A DNA stretch of 39,405 nucleotides from Bacteroidetes bacterium UBA6221 (GCA_002421685.1 DISB01000018.1:261246-300650); one strand, 5' to 3'; counted from the first letter of the stretch, positions 23,080 to 31,651 are shown. Numbers and translations are program-made. Notes: generated by a model from the letters alone, not told the origin.

Positions 23080-23709
23080 CTACAATAGCTCATAATGTTT
23101 TATGCGATAAGCTACGGGCTGGTTGTTGACGGTGGCGGGCTTCATTTGCGCCCTGTCCATAAGGGTACGCACCTTTTTATTTACTCGTTGCAGGTAACGT
23201 TTGGATATTTGTTGTCGGTTGAAGCTATCAAGTTTGTACAGCCCACTGTACTCGTAATACACAATTCTTCCGTCTTTGTTTACAACTATATTCCTGATAT
23301 CCGTGTTATATGCTGCGTTTAAGAGCTTTTTGTATTGCCCCCTGGTTTTCTTCTGTATATATTCCGACAAGTATTTTTTACCCTTAGCCAGTTCTGCGCA
23401 ATGTTCTATAGAAGTACTTCCGTAAGGACTGTAAATCTTTTCTCCGTTTAGCTGCACAGGCACCCTGTTGAGGACTACCTTATTATTTTCCTTTCTGGAA
23501 CGGTACCCCTCATAATCCAGGCTAAGCCGTCCTCCTAATGTTACAGGGTCTGTCGCTTCAACCGTATCAACCTGCCCCGCCAGCATTATACTGTTGCCAT
23601 TCACTTGTATAATAGTGTCCACAGGGTACACAAATTCCGGCCATTGTGCAGATGCTGAAGCCGTCATCAACACACAGGCAAATAATATGGTGGTAGCTTT
23701 CAAAAACAT
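23080..23709 (-). CDS. Exported protein with BlaR1-tail-like module (copy A)
   Basis: 209 residues with a signal peptide MFLKATTILFACVLMTASASAQ. The mature protein has the module seen in the M56 sensor tail and the two exported proteins at the other end of the operon: TIIQVNGNSIML, EATDPVTLGG, PVQLNGEKIY, RNIVVNKDGRIVYYEYSGL and QMKPATVNNQPVAY. This copy lies upstream of the repressor gene, separated by 90 bases that contain the putative operator, so it may be under separate control or form the first part of a read-through transcript. It begins 33 bases after the ABC transporter stop. The function is unknown. Confidence 0.75.
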   Translation of the reverse strand: MFLKATTILFACVLMTASASAQWPEFVYPVDTIIQVNGNSIMLAGQVDTVEATDPVTLGGRLSLDYEGYRSRKENNKVVLNRVPVQLNGEKIYSPYGSTSIEHCAELAKGKKYLSEYIQKKTRGQYKKLLNAAYNTDIRNIVVNKDGRIVYYEYSGLYKLDSFNRQQISKRYLQRVNKKVRTLMDRAQMKPATVNNQPVAYRIKHYELL

Positions 23710-23742
23710 ATGGAAATTTATAAAAAATAAATGGAAGCTGTG

Positions 23743-25512
23743 TTACAGAACCTCTTCCTTCTGTTTCTCTACGGCGGTGTACAGGTCGTAATAGGCGCCC
23801 TTCTTTTCCAGCAGTTCTTTGTGATTGCCCTGTTCTATAATTCGGCCTTTGTCCAGCACTATTATTTCATCGGCCTTACGAATGGTAGACAGGCGATGGG
23901 CAATAACTATTGAGGTGCGCCCCTGTATCATGGTGTCTATGGCGTGTTGTATCAGTTGCTCACTCTCGCTGTCGACGGACGATGTGGCTTCGTCCAGCAC
24001 GAGTATTGATGGGTTGTACAGCAATGCCCTGGCGAATGACAGCAATTGCCTTTGCCCTTGCGACATGCTGCTGCCACGCTCCATTACATTAAAGTCATAA
24101 CCACCCGGCAGTTTCATAATATGCTCGTGCATGCCCAGCATTTTGGTCACGCGTTGCACTTCTTCCATGCTGATGTCTTTATTGCGCAGCGTGATATTAT
24201 CAAACACCGAACCTGAAAAGAGGAATACGTCCTGCAACACAATGCCTATATGCCCTCGCAGGTTGTGTACATCATAGTCGCGTATATCTGTTCCGTCTAT
24301 TTTTATGCTGCCTTTGTTTACCTCGTACAGGCGGCTCAGCAGGCTGATGATAGATGTTTTGCCGGCACCTGTGTGGCCCACTACGGCCAGTGTTTTGCCT
24401 TTAGCCAGTTCGAAAGATACTCCTTTCAGTACCGGTATATCGTGCTTGTAGCTAAAATGTACTTCTTCAAAAGAAACCTTGCCTTCTACCTTTCCGGGAG
24501 CGTGTGTGCCCTTGTTATGCAGGTTTTCTTTGCTGTCCAGCACGCCGAATACACGCTCGGCGGCTACCATACCCATTTGCAGCACGTTGAACTTATCGGC
24601 CAGCATACGCAGCGGGCGGAAGAGCAGGTTGAGGTACATAACGAATGCGATAATCACTCCGGGGCTGGTTTCAAAATGCATCATACGCACAGCGCCCCAC
24701 CACACCAGCAGGGCTATGGCTATAGTGGCTATTATTTCCACTACAGGAAAAAAGACAGAATATGCGAATATGGCTTTGATATTGGCGTCGCGATGTTCCT
24801 TATTAATTTTTTTGAACTTGTCACCCTCCCGCTGCTCCGCGCCGAATGCCTGCACTATGTACATGCCCACTATATGCTCCTGTACAAAAGCGTTGAGTGC
24901 GGCTACAGCATTGCGCACCCGCTGGAATGATTTGTTGACCGACTCTTTAAAAATATAAGTGGCGATGATGATGGCGGGAAAGGTGGTGAGACATACCAGC
25001 GCCAGTTTCCAGTCCGTTACCAGCATCACGATGATGATGGCAATGATGGTGAGTACATCGGCAATAATAGAGATAACGCCCTGCCCGAATACTTCGTTCA
25101 CAGCTTCCAGGTCGTTGATGGTGCGGGTGGTGAGCGTGCCTATTGGTGTACGGTCGTAGTAGGCTATATCCTGGAACAATACTTTGCGGAATACTTTTTT
25201 GCGCATATCGTTCACCACGGTTTGCCCCAGCCAGCCGATGAGGTACATAAACCAGAAACGCAAGAGGTTTTCCACCAGCAGTATACCCAGTTGTATTACC
25301 GATATCCATATCAGCCCCTCGAGCAGTTTGTTGCTGATGTATTTATCTACCGATAGCTGTATCAGCCAGGGGCGCAGGGGCGCTACTATTGCCAGTATTA
25401 CCGACAGGAATAACGAAAGGTAAAAGCTGCCCTTGTATGGCGTGGTAAATGAGAATACCCTCCTGAGCAGTCCCAGGTCGAATATCTTTTTTATTTCATT
25501 GTTCTTTGCCAA
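23743..25512 (-). CDS. ABC transporter, fused permease and ATPase (MsbA/MdlB-like exporter)
   Basis: 589 residues: a six-helix type IV transmembrane domain (about 25-310) and a C-terminal nucleotide-binding domain. Walker A is GHTGAGKT (379-386), the Q-loop LQDVF (426-430), the signature SMSQGQRQ (482-489, a variant of LSGGQ), Walker B ILVLDE (503-508), and the switch His-539 (IVIAHRLS). It forms a homodimer or heterodimer in the inner membrane that exports lipids, drugs or peptides; the substrate cannot be named. The start is a TTG placed directly after the prfB stop codon (TAA-TTG), in the same reading frame. No ATG occurs in frame for the first 88 codons, so translation must depend on coupling to prfB. 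Confidence 0.93.
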   Translation of the reverse strand: MAKNNEIKKIFDLGLLRRVFSFTTPYKGSFYLSLFLSVILAIVAPLRPWLIQLSVDKYISNKLLEGLIWISVIQLGILLVENLLRFWFMYLIGWLGQTVVNDMRKKVFRKVLFQDIAYYDRTPIGTLTTRTINDLEAVNEVFGQGVISIIADVLTIIAIIIVMLVTDWKLALVCLTTFPAIIIATYIFKESVNKSFQRVRNAVAALNAFVQEHIVGMYIVQAFGAEQREGDKFKKINKEHRDANIKAIFAYSVFFPVVEIIATIAIALLVWWGAVRMMHFETSPGVIIAFVMYLNLLFRPLRMLADKFNVLQMGMVAAERVFGVLDSKENLHNKGTHAPGKVEGKVSFEEVHFSYKHDIPVLKGVSFELAKGKTLAVVGHTGAGKTSIISLLSRLYEVNKGSIKIDGTDIRDYDVHNLRGHIGIVLQDVFLFSGSVFDNITLRNKDISMEEVQRVTKMLGMHEHIMKLPGGYDFNVMERGSSMSQGQRQLLSFARALLYNPSILVLDEATSSVDSESEQLIQHAIDTMIQGRTSIVIAHRLSTIRKADEIIVLDKGRIIEQGNHKELLEKKGAYYDLYTAVEKQKEEVL

Positions 25513-26604
25513 TTAGTCTTGCTCCTCTTTTATGGTCATCAGGTAGGCTTTGATAAATCCGTCTATCTCACCGTCCATCACGGGTTGCACATTGCCCACT
25601 TCGTAGTCTGTACGGTGGTCTTTTATCATTTTGTACGGGTGGAATACATAAGAGCGTATCTGCGAGCCCCATTCTATTTTCTTCTTGCTGGAGTTGGCTG
25701 CGTTTTTCAGTTCCTCGCGCTTGCGTATCTCCTCTTCGTACAAGCGGCTTTTCAGCATGGTCAGGGCTTTTTCCCTGTTTTCGCCCTGCGTACGCGCCTG
25801 CTGGCATTCTATGATGATGCCCGAGGGCGTGTGCTTCAGGCGTACTGCTGTTTCTACTTTGTTCACGTTCTGCCCGCCCTTGCCGCCTGCACGGTAAAAT
25901 TCCCATTCCAGGTCGGCGGGGTTTACGGCTATTTCTATACTGTCGTCTACCAGCGGGTATACGAATACTGATGCAAAAGATGTATGCCTGCGCGCATTGG
26001 AGTCGAATGGAGATATACGTACCAGCCTGTGTACACCGCTCTCTGCTTTCAACAGGCCGTAGGCAAATTCGCCGTCAAACTCCAGTGTAGCCTGTTTGAT
26101 GCCAGCGCCCTCGCCGTCCTGCAGGTCCAATTCCGATACTTTCCAGCCTTGTTTTTCGCCATACATGCGGTACATGCGCAGCAGCATTTCCGCCCAGTCC
26201 TGGCTCTCGGTGCCACCTGCTCCGCTGTTGATGACCATTACCGCCGGCATTTCATCTTCAGGCTCATTCAGCGTAGAGCGGAATTCGGCATCTTCTATGC
26301 TCTCCAGCGCGGCTTCGTAGGCGGCTTTTACCTCTTCCTCGGTGGCTTCATTTTCTTTCCAGAAATCGAACAGTACGGCGAAATCTTCTACCGCTGTATT
26401 CACTTTATTGTATAGGTCCACCCAAAATTTGTTGACCTTTATTTCTTTTAGGATGCCTGTAGCACGCACGTTATCATCCCAAAAACCGGGGGAAAGCGTC
26501 AGTTGCTTGTCGCTTTCCATTTTTGCGGTGCGCTCGTCTATACGTAAAAAGCGGTGCAGGTGCTTTACCCGCCCGCGCATTTCCTTTATCTGTTCCTGCG
26601 TCAT
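25513..26604 (-). CDS. prfB: Peptide chain release factor 2
   Basis: 363 residues. RF2 reads stop codons UAA and UGA in the ribosome and triggers peptide release. The codon-reading tripeptide SPF is at 198-200 (RISPFDSNARRHTSF) and the catalytic GGQ at 243-245 (RAGGKGGQNVNKVETAVR). SPF, not PxT, makes it RF2 rather than RF1. The N-terminal region corresponding to the E. coli frameshift site reads HRFLRIDERTAKM in one continuous frame, so the classic autoregulatory +1 frameshift at an in-frame UGA is absent. A TACCTTTG promoter element lies 8 bases before the ATG. The ABC transporter gene begins on the base after its stop codon. Confidence 0.97.
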   Translation of the reverse strand: MTQEQIKEMRGRVKHLHRFLRIDERTAKMESDKQLTLSPGFWDDNVRATGILKEIKVNKFWVDLYNKVNTAVEDFAVLFDFWKENEATEEEVKAAYEAALESIEDAEFRSTLNEPEDEMPAVMVINSGAGGTESQDWAEMLLRMYRMYGEKQGWKVSELDLQDGEGAGIKQATLEFDGEFAYGLLKAESGVHRLVRISPFDSNARRHTSFASVFVYPLVDDSIEIAVNPADLEWEFYRAGGKGGQNVNKVETAVRLKHTPSGIIIECQQARTQGENREKALTMLKSRLYEEEIRKREELKNAANSSKKKIEWGSQIRSYVFHPYKMIKDHRTDYEVGNVQPVMDGEIDGFIKAYLMTIKEEQD

Positions 26605-26612
26605 AAACGGTG

Positions 26613-26620
26613 CAAAGGTA
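26613..26620 (-). promoter_or_regulatory. -7 promoter element (TACCTTTG) for prfB
   Basis: On the lower strand a full TAnnTTTG match ends 8 bases before the prfB ATG (26604). The mRNA would have a leader of only a few bases. No -33 TTG is evident. Confidence 0.5.
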
Positions 26621-26637
26621 ATACTTTGTAATGTGCT

Positions 26638-26711
26638 ATCCCGCCACAGCGGGACAAGTTGTGACGATGCGACAATCCCGCACCGGTGGGACGAGTTGCG
26701 GCAATTTTGTG
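26638..26711. repeat. Two tandem copies of a hairpin-forming repeat, 37-base period
   Basis: Copy 1 starts at 26638 and copy 2 at 26675. In both, ATCCCGC begins a 6-bp hairpin with a 4-base loop (TCCCGC/GCGGGA at 26639-26654; TCCCGC/GTGGGA at 26676-26691, one G-T pair), followed by AC(A/G)AGTTG. Base differences largely preserve pairing. It looks like a REP-type dispersed extragenic palindrome and lies between the end of the T9SS-protein gene and prfB. There is no T run, so it is not a standard terminator. Confidence 0.6.
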
Positions 26712-26743
26712 GAATGTATAAAGTACAGTTTTTGAAAAATCTG

Positions 26744-29167
26744 CTACCTGATAAGCATTATATCGCCTTTGCCGGTATACTCTTTGCCATCGGGCCCGGT
26801 TATTTCGTAATAATAAAAATAAGTACCTAATTCAGCCTCTTTGCCTTTGTATGTTCCATCCCACCGTTCATTGGGGTTGGTTGATTCAAATACGATATTC
26901 CCCCACCTGTTAGCGATAACAAATTTATAATAGCCGGCCGGGCAGAATACTTTAGGACTGATTTTGTCGTTATGCCCGTCGTTGTTGGGGCTGAAGGCGT
27001 TGGCGATATAAGGGCGGCAGTTACATTCCTGGAAGTCAATATTCACCGTATCCCTGAACACACCGCAGACGTTTTCTACTGTTATATTAAACCTGCCCGG
27101 TTCACGCACTTCATATACAGGGCCGGTATACCCGTTGCCCCAGGTATATATACTACCCGGCAGCGACTCTGCCTTCAGGGTTACCTGTTCTCCGTTGCAC
27201 AACATTTTGTCATTACCCAAATCAAACCATGGGTCGAGGTAGGTTACTTCTATGGTGTCCGTGGCCGTACACCTTTCTTTGGTGACGAGCACCGAATAGC
27301 TGCCTGCTTTATTGATATCAATACTGTTATCTATGCTGTTGGTATTCCATAAATATGTATCAAAAGTATCAGCTACAGAGAGTTGATATACGTCGCCCTG
27401 GCATAGGCTGGTGTCGTTCCCTAAACCTACGTTGACAAATACTACTTTCCCCGATGTGGTGTCGGTTTTGGTGCATCCGTTCAGATTGACCGTAACATAA
27501 TAAGTGCCTGATTGGGTGATATGATACTCGTTGGCTGTACTGCTATCCTGCCATAAGTAGGTAGCGCCGGGGATATTGAGTGTAAGCCTGTTGGTAAGGT
27601 TGCACAACAAAAAGGAGTCTCCCAACTCCAGCGGAATTTCAGTGACATGAATTTTAACCGAATCTTTTGAGGAACAACCGTTGACCGATGTTGCGGTAAC
27701 AACATACCACCCGTTATGAATGTTTTGCGCATTGGGTATTGTCCATTGTTGCGTGTTGGTCGAAGAAATGGGTCCTTTCCAGTTATAACTACCTGCGGGC
27801 GGGACGCTGATGGCCATGAGGAATATTGTATCGAGCGCGCAAAGGCTGTCGGTAGCTGTAATGGAAACTGCGGGCCTTGTGTCAACCGTAACTGAAATAT
27901 CCGATGTGTCTATGCAGCCGTTTGCCGTGGCAACAACAGTATATGTGCCGGACATAGCGGTAGTAGCATTGAGGCGCATGACAGAGGCCGAAGCAGAACT
28001 ATAACCTCCCGGCCCCGTCCATGAAAATGTAGCGCTGGTATAGGTGGCCGTCAACTGTATCGTATCACCTTCGCAAAAAGGAGCGTTACTGCTGATAGCA
28101 GGGGTGGGTATCGGGTGAACGGTAAGATTAACGCCGTTGTCAACTGATGTATCTGCGGGGGCAGACCCGATAATCCTTATCCGGTAGCCTGTGCCAGGCA
28201 ATGTATTGCCTGGAATCGTACAAATAACGACACTATCGCCGTTGTAAGCAAGGGCACCTATGTTGACAGGGTTGGCAAAGCCACCCGTAGCATTTGATAA
28301 TTGTGCTGTAAAAGTATTATTCAAACGGAAAGGGAAAGTAACCTTATAGTTAACATGTACCGTATCGCCGGGACAAAAAGCGGTCTTGTTCAGCGGCTTG
28401 CTGATGTAAACGGTGGTGTCAATGGCGCTGAAGGCATTACAAAATGAATCTACCCCTGCAAGAGTGAAGGCGCGGTTGTATAAACGGAGGTCATCAATAG
28501 CGCCACTGAACCAATATGGGAAAGTCGCACCGCCATTCAGATATTTACCAATGCCTATCGGCTGCGATGCGGTGCCCATACTGCCACTATTTATGGTAAA
28601 TGTTGCGGTAAGAGCGCCGTTAACGTAAATTTTTATTGAACTGCCATCATAGGTGGCACAGACACAGTACCATGTATCAGTATGCACTTTTACCGAAGAT
28701 TGAAAAGCGGTAGCACTCCCGGTGGATGTCCCCGCCTGCGCATAAAATACATGCAGGTTGGTGTCGCGGATGCTGCAATCGTTGTAGGCGTTGTCGAAGA
28801 ACCCCATTCCGTATGACCCGCTCGCACCTTCGCTACCGCGGAACATGATAAAATTGCCCTGGCATGTACCGGTATAAAAAGCTGTTGGCTTTACCACCGC
28901 GCATATTGTATAGTTGGTGATATTCAAATCTGCCTGATGTGGAACGAGAATATATGCGTTGTTGCCATTAAAGGACGCCGCAGTATTGGCTATGCCGGCT
29001 TTCCCCGAAGTGTAAGAAATATTAAATGGCGTACCGTTATGGCCATTACCGCTTATATCATTTGTAGTACTGTTAAAATCCCAATGCGCAATCAGACCGT
29101 TTGTAAACTGGGCATTGGCAGAATACATAAAAAAAGCAAGGGAAAGAGCTATAATGAATCGGTACAT
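26744..29167 (-). CDS. Large secreted protein: LamG, Ig/PKD-like repeats, T9SS type-B sorting domain
   Basis: 807 residues from the ATG at 29167; an upstream start would add 24 residues before the signal peptide MYRFIIALSLAFFMYSANAQ. A concanavalin-like LamG domain comes first (about 24-240, GLIAHWDFNSTTNDISGNGHNG ... SGAIDDLRLYNRAF). Several Ig/PKD-like repeats of about 80 residues follow, with recurring CxGDT and YTWxNG/YLWQDS patterns (FCEGDTIQLTATY, LCQGDVYQLSVAD, LCNGEQVTLKAES). The last 90 residues are the gliding-motility-associated C-terminal domain (NAFSPNNDGHNDKISP ... NRWGNIVFES ... GTYFYYYEI), the type-B signal for secretion by the Bacteroidota type IX system. It is probably a cell-surface adhesin or sugar-binding protein. 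No catalytic domain is visible. It is a single gene. Confidence 0.92.
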   Translation of the reverse strand: MYRFIIALSLAFFMYSANAQFTNGLIAHWDFNSTTNDISGNGHNGTPFNISYTSGKAGIANTAASFNGNNAYILVPHQADLNITNYTICAVVKPTAFYTGTCQGNFIMFRGSEGASGSYGMGFFDNAYNDCSIRDTNLHVFYAQAGTSTGSATAFQSSVKVHTDTWYCVCATYDGSSIKIYVNGALTATFTINSGSMGTASQPIGIGKYLNGGATFPYWFSGAIDDLRLYNRAFTLAGVDSFCNAFSAIDTTVYISKPLNKTAFCPGDTVHVNYKVTFPFRLNNTFTAQLSNATGGFANPVNIGALAYNGDSVVICTIPGNTLPGTGYRIRIIGSAPADTSVDNGVNLTVHPIPTPAISSNAPFCEGDTIQLTATYTSATFSWTGPGGYSSASASVMRLNATTAMSGTYTVVATANGCIDTSDISVTVDTRPAVSITATDSLCALDTIFLMAISVPPAGSYNWKGPISSTNTQQWTIPNAQNIHNGWYVVTATSVNGCSSKDSVKIHVTEIPLELGDSFLLCNLTNRLTLNIPGATYLWQDSSTANEYHITQSGTYYVTVNLNGCTKTDTTSGKVVFVNVGLGNDTSLCQGDVYQLSVADTFDTYLWNTNSIDNSIDINKAGSYSVLVTKERCTATDTIEVTYLDPWFDLGNDKMLCNGEQVTLKAESLPGSIYTWGNGYTGPVYEVREPGRFNITVENVCGVFRDTVNIDFQECNCRPYIANAFSPNNDGHNDKISPKVFCPAGYYKFVIANRWGNIVFESTNPNERWDGTYKGKEAELGTYFYYYEITGPDGKEYTGKGDIMLIR

Positions 29168-29335
29168 AGGAAAAATTAAAATAAATGCAATATACGGTTT
29201 TATTGTTATAAATGCAATCTGTATTTTTTGAGGCCACAATGGGTGATTATTCTTGCAAATAGCAAGCAGATCGAAAGGATGCCGGGAAAAAACTATTTTT
29301 CATGTGGTTAGGAAATCATTGTAGTAACTAAAAAT

Positions 29336-29343
29336 TATCTTTG
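29336..29343 (+). promoter_or_regulatory. -7 promoter element (TATCTTTG) for the methyltransferase gene
   Basis: A full match to TAnnTTTG, 17 bases before the ATG at 29361. A TTG at 29319 is only 14 bases upstream, shorter than the usual spacer. Confidence 0.5.
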
Positions 29344-29360
29344 ACGAAAAACGGGGATAT

Positions 29361-30380
29361 ATGCACTCAAACCACACTAAGAACTGCAAGATATGTAATA
29401 GTGCTGCGACATTGGTTAAGGAAAATCATCAGGGATATATAAAAGGGAGTTCTTTTGACATTTATCATTGTAGCGCCTGTGATACCAGTTTTGCTGATTG
29501 TGAGAATTTTAGCACAGATATTTACCAGTTCATATATTCCGACCCGGCCAGGACACCCGGATACAATCGATATTATTTTTATGCGGATTCAATAAAAAGA
29601 GTTTCAAGGCCCCTGGACTATTTAAGCAATTTTGAACCCATGTATTGGGCGGTAAGGAAGATATTGTCAGAACAATATACAGACAAGAAGTTCAACATAC
29701 TTGAGGTGGGCAGCGGACTTGGCTATCTGACCTATGCCATCAGGGAGGAAGGATATAATATCACCGGGCTTGACATATCCGAAAACGCTGTCAGGGATGC
29801 CACCAATCGGTTCGGAGACTATTTCATCGCAGCAGATATTTTTGAATACTATAAAACCAAGGCTAAAAGTTACGACCTCATCATTATGACTGAAGTGATT
29901 GAACACTTGGAAGACCCCAAACCTTTTATTGAGTGCGTTCTTGAAATGTTGAAGGATGGGGGCCAAGTCGTTATTACAACGCCTAACCGAACTGTAAATG
30001 ATACAGCCGCGCTGTGGAGTACAGAACTTCCACCGGTACACTTGTGGTGGTTTTCTGAACAATCGGTTAAGGCATTAGCGAGAGAATTATCCTGCAACAG
30101 CAAGATGCTGGATTTTACGGATTTTAACAGGACTCATTTTGATAAGATGCGTTTCAAAATTTACAAGGCCTATGACTACGGCCCAACATTAGATATGACA
30201 GGCAAATTGATTCACCCACAGTCATGGACGCCACCAGGTAGGGCCGGGTTAAAGAACATATTGCAGCGGGTTGCGGCTATAGTATCGGCATATGAACCTT
30301 TCAATACATTGTTAACCAGGAAAGAATACCCTATACATAAAAGTAGTACGCTCGCTTTCATGCTCAGTAAGCGTAAATAG
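29361..30380 (+). CDS. Class I SAM-dependent methyltransferase with N-terminal zinc-ribbon-like motif
   Basis: 339 residues. The N-terminus has two Cys pairs, CKIC (9-12) and CSAC (37-40), in a zinc-binding arrangement often seen in front of Methyltransf_23-type enzymes acting on sugars or small metabolites. The Rossmann core follows: ILEVGSGLGYLTYAIREEGYNITGLDIS (motif I and the acidic residue after strand 2), DLIIMTEVIEHLEDP (motif IV region) and LKDGGQVVITTPN. The C-terminal part (about 230-339) contains the WWF and HFDKMRFKIYK segments and may select the substrate. It is a single rightward gene with its own promoter element. The substrate is unknown. Confidence 0.88.
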   Translation: MHSNHTKNCKICNSAATLVKENHQGYIKGSSFDIYHCSACDTSFADCENFSTDIYQFIYSDPARTPGYNRYYFYADSIKRVSRPLDYLSNFEPMYWAVRKILSEQYTDKKFNILEVGSGLGYLTYAIREEGYNITGLDISENAVRDATNRFGDYFIAADIFEYYKTKAKSYDLIIMTEVIEHLEDPKPFIECVLEMLKDGGQVVITTPNRTVNDTAALWSTELPPVHLWWFSEQSVKALARELSCNSKMLDFTDFNRTHFDKMRFKIYKAYDYGPTLDMTGKLIHPQSWTPPGRAGLKNILQRVAAIVSAYEPFNTLLTRKEYPIHKSSTLAFMLSKRK

Positions 30381-30627
30381 CATAGGTGTGGATATTCTAG
30401 AATCTAACCAACTCATTGGCTGCATGTTTGGAGCTTACATCAATAAAAATTGCACGACTTTGCAGTAAAACCAATATAAACTAAACATAGGAAACCTATT
30501 AGGGAAAATCTTCAATAAAAAAATAAGGACTCCCCATTATTCATGTGTAAAACTGATGAATACACACAAAAGCTCTAATTATCTTAAGAAGAACCAGTTT
30601 CCTGTCACAAAACCATCAATGCGAAGG

Positions 30628-30662
30628 TTTGCGATATGTGCTATTTAGTTTTTATAACTTTG
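30628..30662 (+). promoter_or_regulatory. Complete promoter for the LUD-domain gene
   Basis: TTTG at 30628-30631 and TAACTTTG at 30655-30662 are 23 bases apart, within the TTG-N17-23-TAnnTTTG consensus. The ATG (30670) starts 7 bases after the -7 element, so the transcript would be nearly leaderless. The rest of the 289-base intergenic stretch before it holds no recognisable gene. Confidence 0.65.
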
Positions 30663-30669
30663 TACCCTG

Positions 30670-31332
30670 ATGCAGACATACAAAACTTCAAAGTCAAAGG
30701 AAAATATACTGGCCAGGATACGTAAGGAACTGAACAAAAAGTCGCTACCGGTGCCTTATCCTGAATTAGATAAACGCCAGCAGGAAACCGTTTATGCCGG
30801 GTCCTCTTCGTCGGACGAAGAGCGCTTCGCCGAAAATTTTAGCCAGTTGGGAGGGAAGTTTGTTTTTTGTGCCAACAGGGAAGAATTGCTGGATAACCTG
30901 GTGGTACTGCACGAAAACCGTGGGTGGAAGAAAATGCTTTGCGCAGAAGAACAATTGCTGGCGCATTTTCGTACCAATCATTTAGACATAGCTCTTTCAG
31001 CCAACGACAATCCGGAAGACGCTGAGGCATGTATCACAGGCTGCGAACTGCTGGTGGCCAGAACCGGCTCGGTAATACTTAGCAGCCGGCAGCATATGGG
31101 GCGTACTTCGTCAGTTTTTTACCCGGTTCATATTATCGTAGCGTACACCAGCCAGGTGGTTCCCGATATACAGCAAGGCATTGAAACTATCAGGAAAAAA
31201 TACCAGGGTAACCTGCCCTCGATGATCAACCTGAACACAGGGCCCAGCCGCACGGCCGATATAGAAAAAACGCTGGTAGTAGGCGTTCACGGCCCGGGAG
31301 AGGTGTTCTGCTTCCTGGTAAATGATATATAA
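30670..31332 (+). CDS. LUD-domain protein (LutC/YkgG-like)
   Basis: A 220-residue cytoplasmic protein of the LUD (DUF162) family. The N-terminus (SKENILARIRKEL) and the C-terminal core (DAEACITGCELLVARTGSVILSS ... VFYPVHIIVAYTSQVVPDI ... INLNTGPSRTADIEKTLVVGVHGPGE) match LutC, one of three subunits of the iron-sulfur L-lactate oxidation complex LutABC. LutA and LutB are not adjacent in this window, so the protein either works with subunits encoded elsewhere or has another role. The ATG at 30670 is the first possible start and lies almost on the expected transcription start. A truncated globin gene follows 323 bases later. Confidence 0.88.
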   Translation: MQTYKTSKSKENILARIRKELNKKSLPVPYPELDKRQQETVYAGSSSSDEERFAENFSQLGGKFVFCANREELLDNLVVLHENRGWKKMLCAEEQLLAHFRTNHLDIALSANDNPEDAEACITGCELLVARTGSVILSSRQHMGRTSSVFYPVHIIVAYTSQVVPDIQQGIETIRKKYQGNLPSMINLNTGPSRTADIEKTLVVGVHGPGEVFCFLVNDI

Positions 31333-31535
31333 AAAAAATGCCGAAAGATCAGGCGCCCCGGGGACTACTCGATTTTTCAGCAAAAAAACATTCCTTTAGA
31401 AAAAAGACTGTTTTATAGTAAATGGGTACAATTACAAAAGGGCGCATAAGGGGCTGACAAACGTCAATTAATAACCTTTGGTTATCAACCTGTTGCAAAG
31501 AAACATAAATTGTGCCAATTCTTTTGTCACATTGC

Positions 31536-31583
31536 ACGAAAGTGCGTTTTCGTTCAACGAAAGTGCGTTTTCATTCAACGAAC
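31536..31583. repeat. 21-base tandem repeat, 2.3 copies
   Basis: Two copies (31536-31556, 31557-31577) differ at one base; a third begins ACGAA at 31578. Each unit opens ACGAAAGTGCGTTTTC and has an internal dyad ACGAAA/TTTCGT in copy 1. The junction forms the palindrome TTCGTTCAACGAA. It lies about 60-110 bases upstream of the globin promoter element and may be a regulator-binding array. Confidence 0.6.
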
Positions 31584-31643
31584 GGAAATTTCGGGCAATA
31601 CTTATTTATGATAAAATTCATGTGTCAGGCCATTTTTGGGCCC

Positions 31644-31651
31644 TAAATTTG
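31644..31651 (+). promoter_or_regulatory. -7 promoter element (TAAATTTG) for the globin gene
   Basis: A full TAnnTTTG match only 4 bases before the ATG at 31656. If it is used, the globin mRNA is leaderless. No -33 TTG at a normal distance. Confidence 0.45.

Noticed and set aside
24250..24930. 226-codon ORF opposite the ABC transporter
   Set aside because: It is an antisense shadow; the leftward frame has all ABC motifs. The same holds for the long antisense frames over prfB, the M49 gene and fecR.
30381..30669. Possible gene or terminator in the intergenic region before the LUD gene
   Set aside because: Only a 5-bp hairpin near 30487-30499 without a T run and tiny frames are seen; only the promoter at 30628-30662 is supported.
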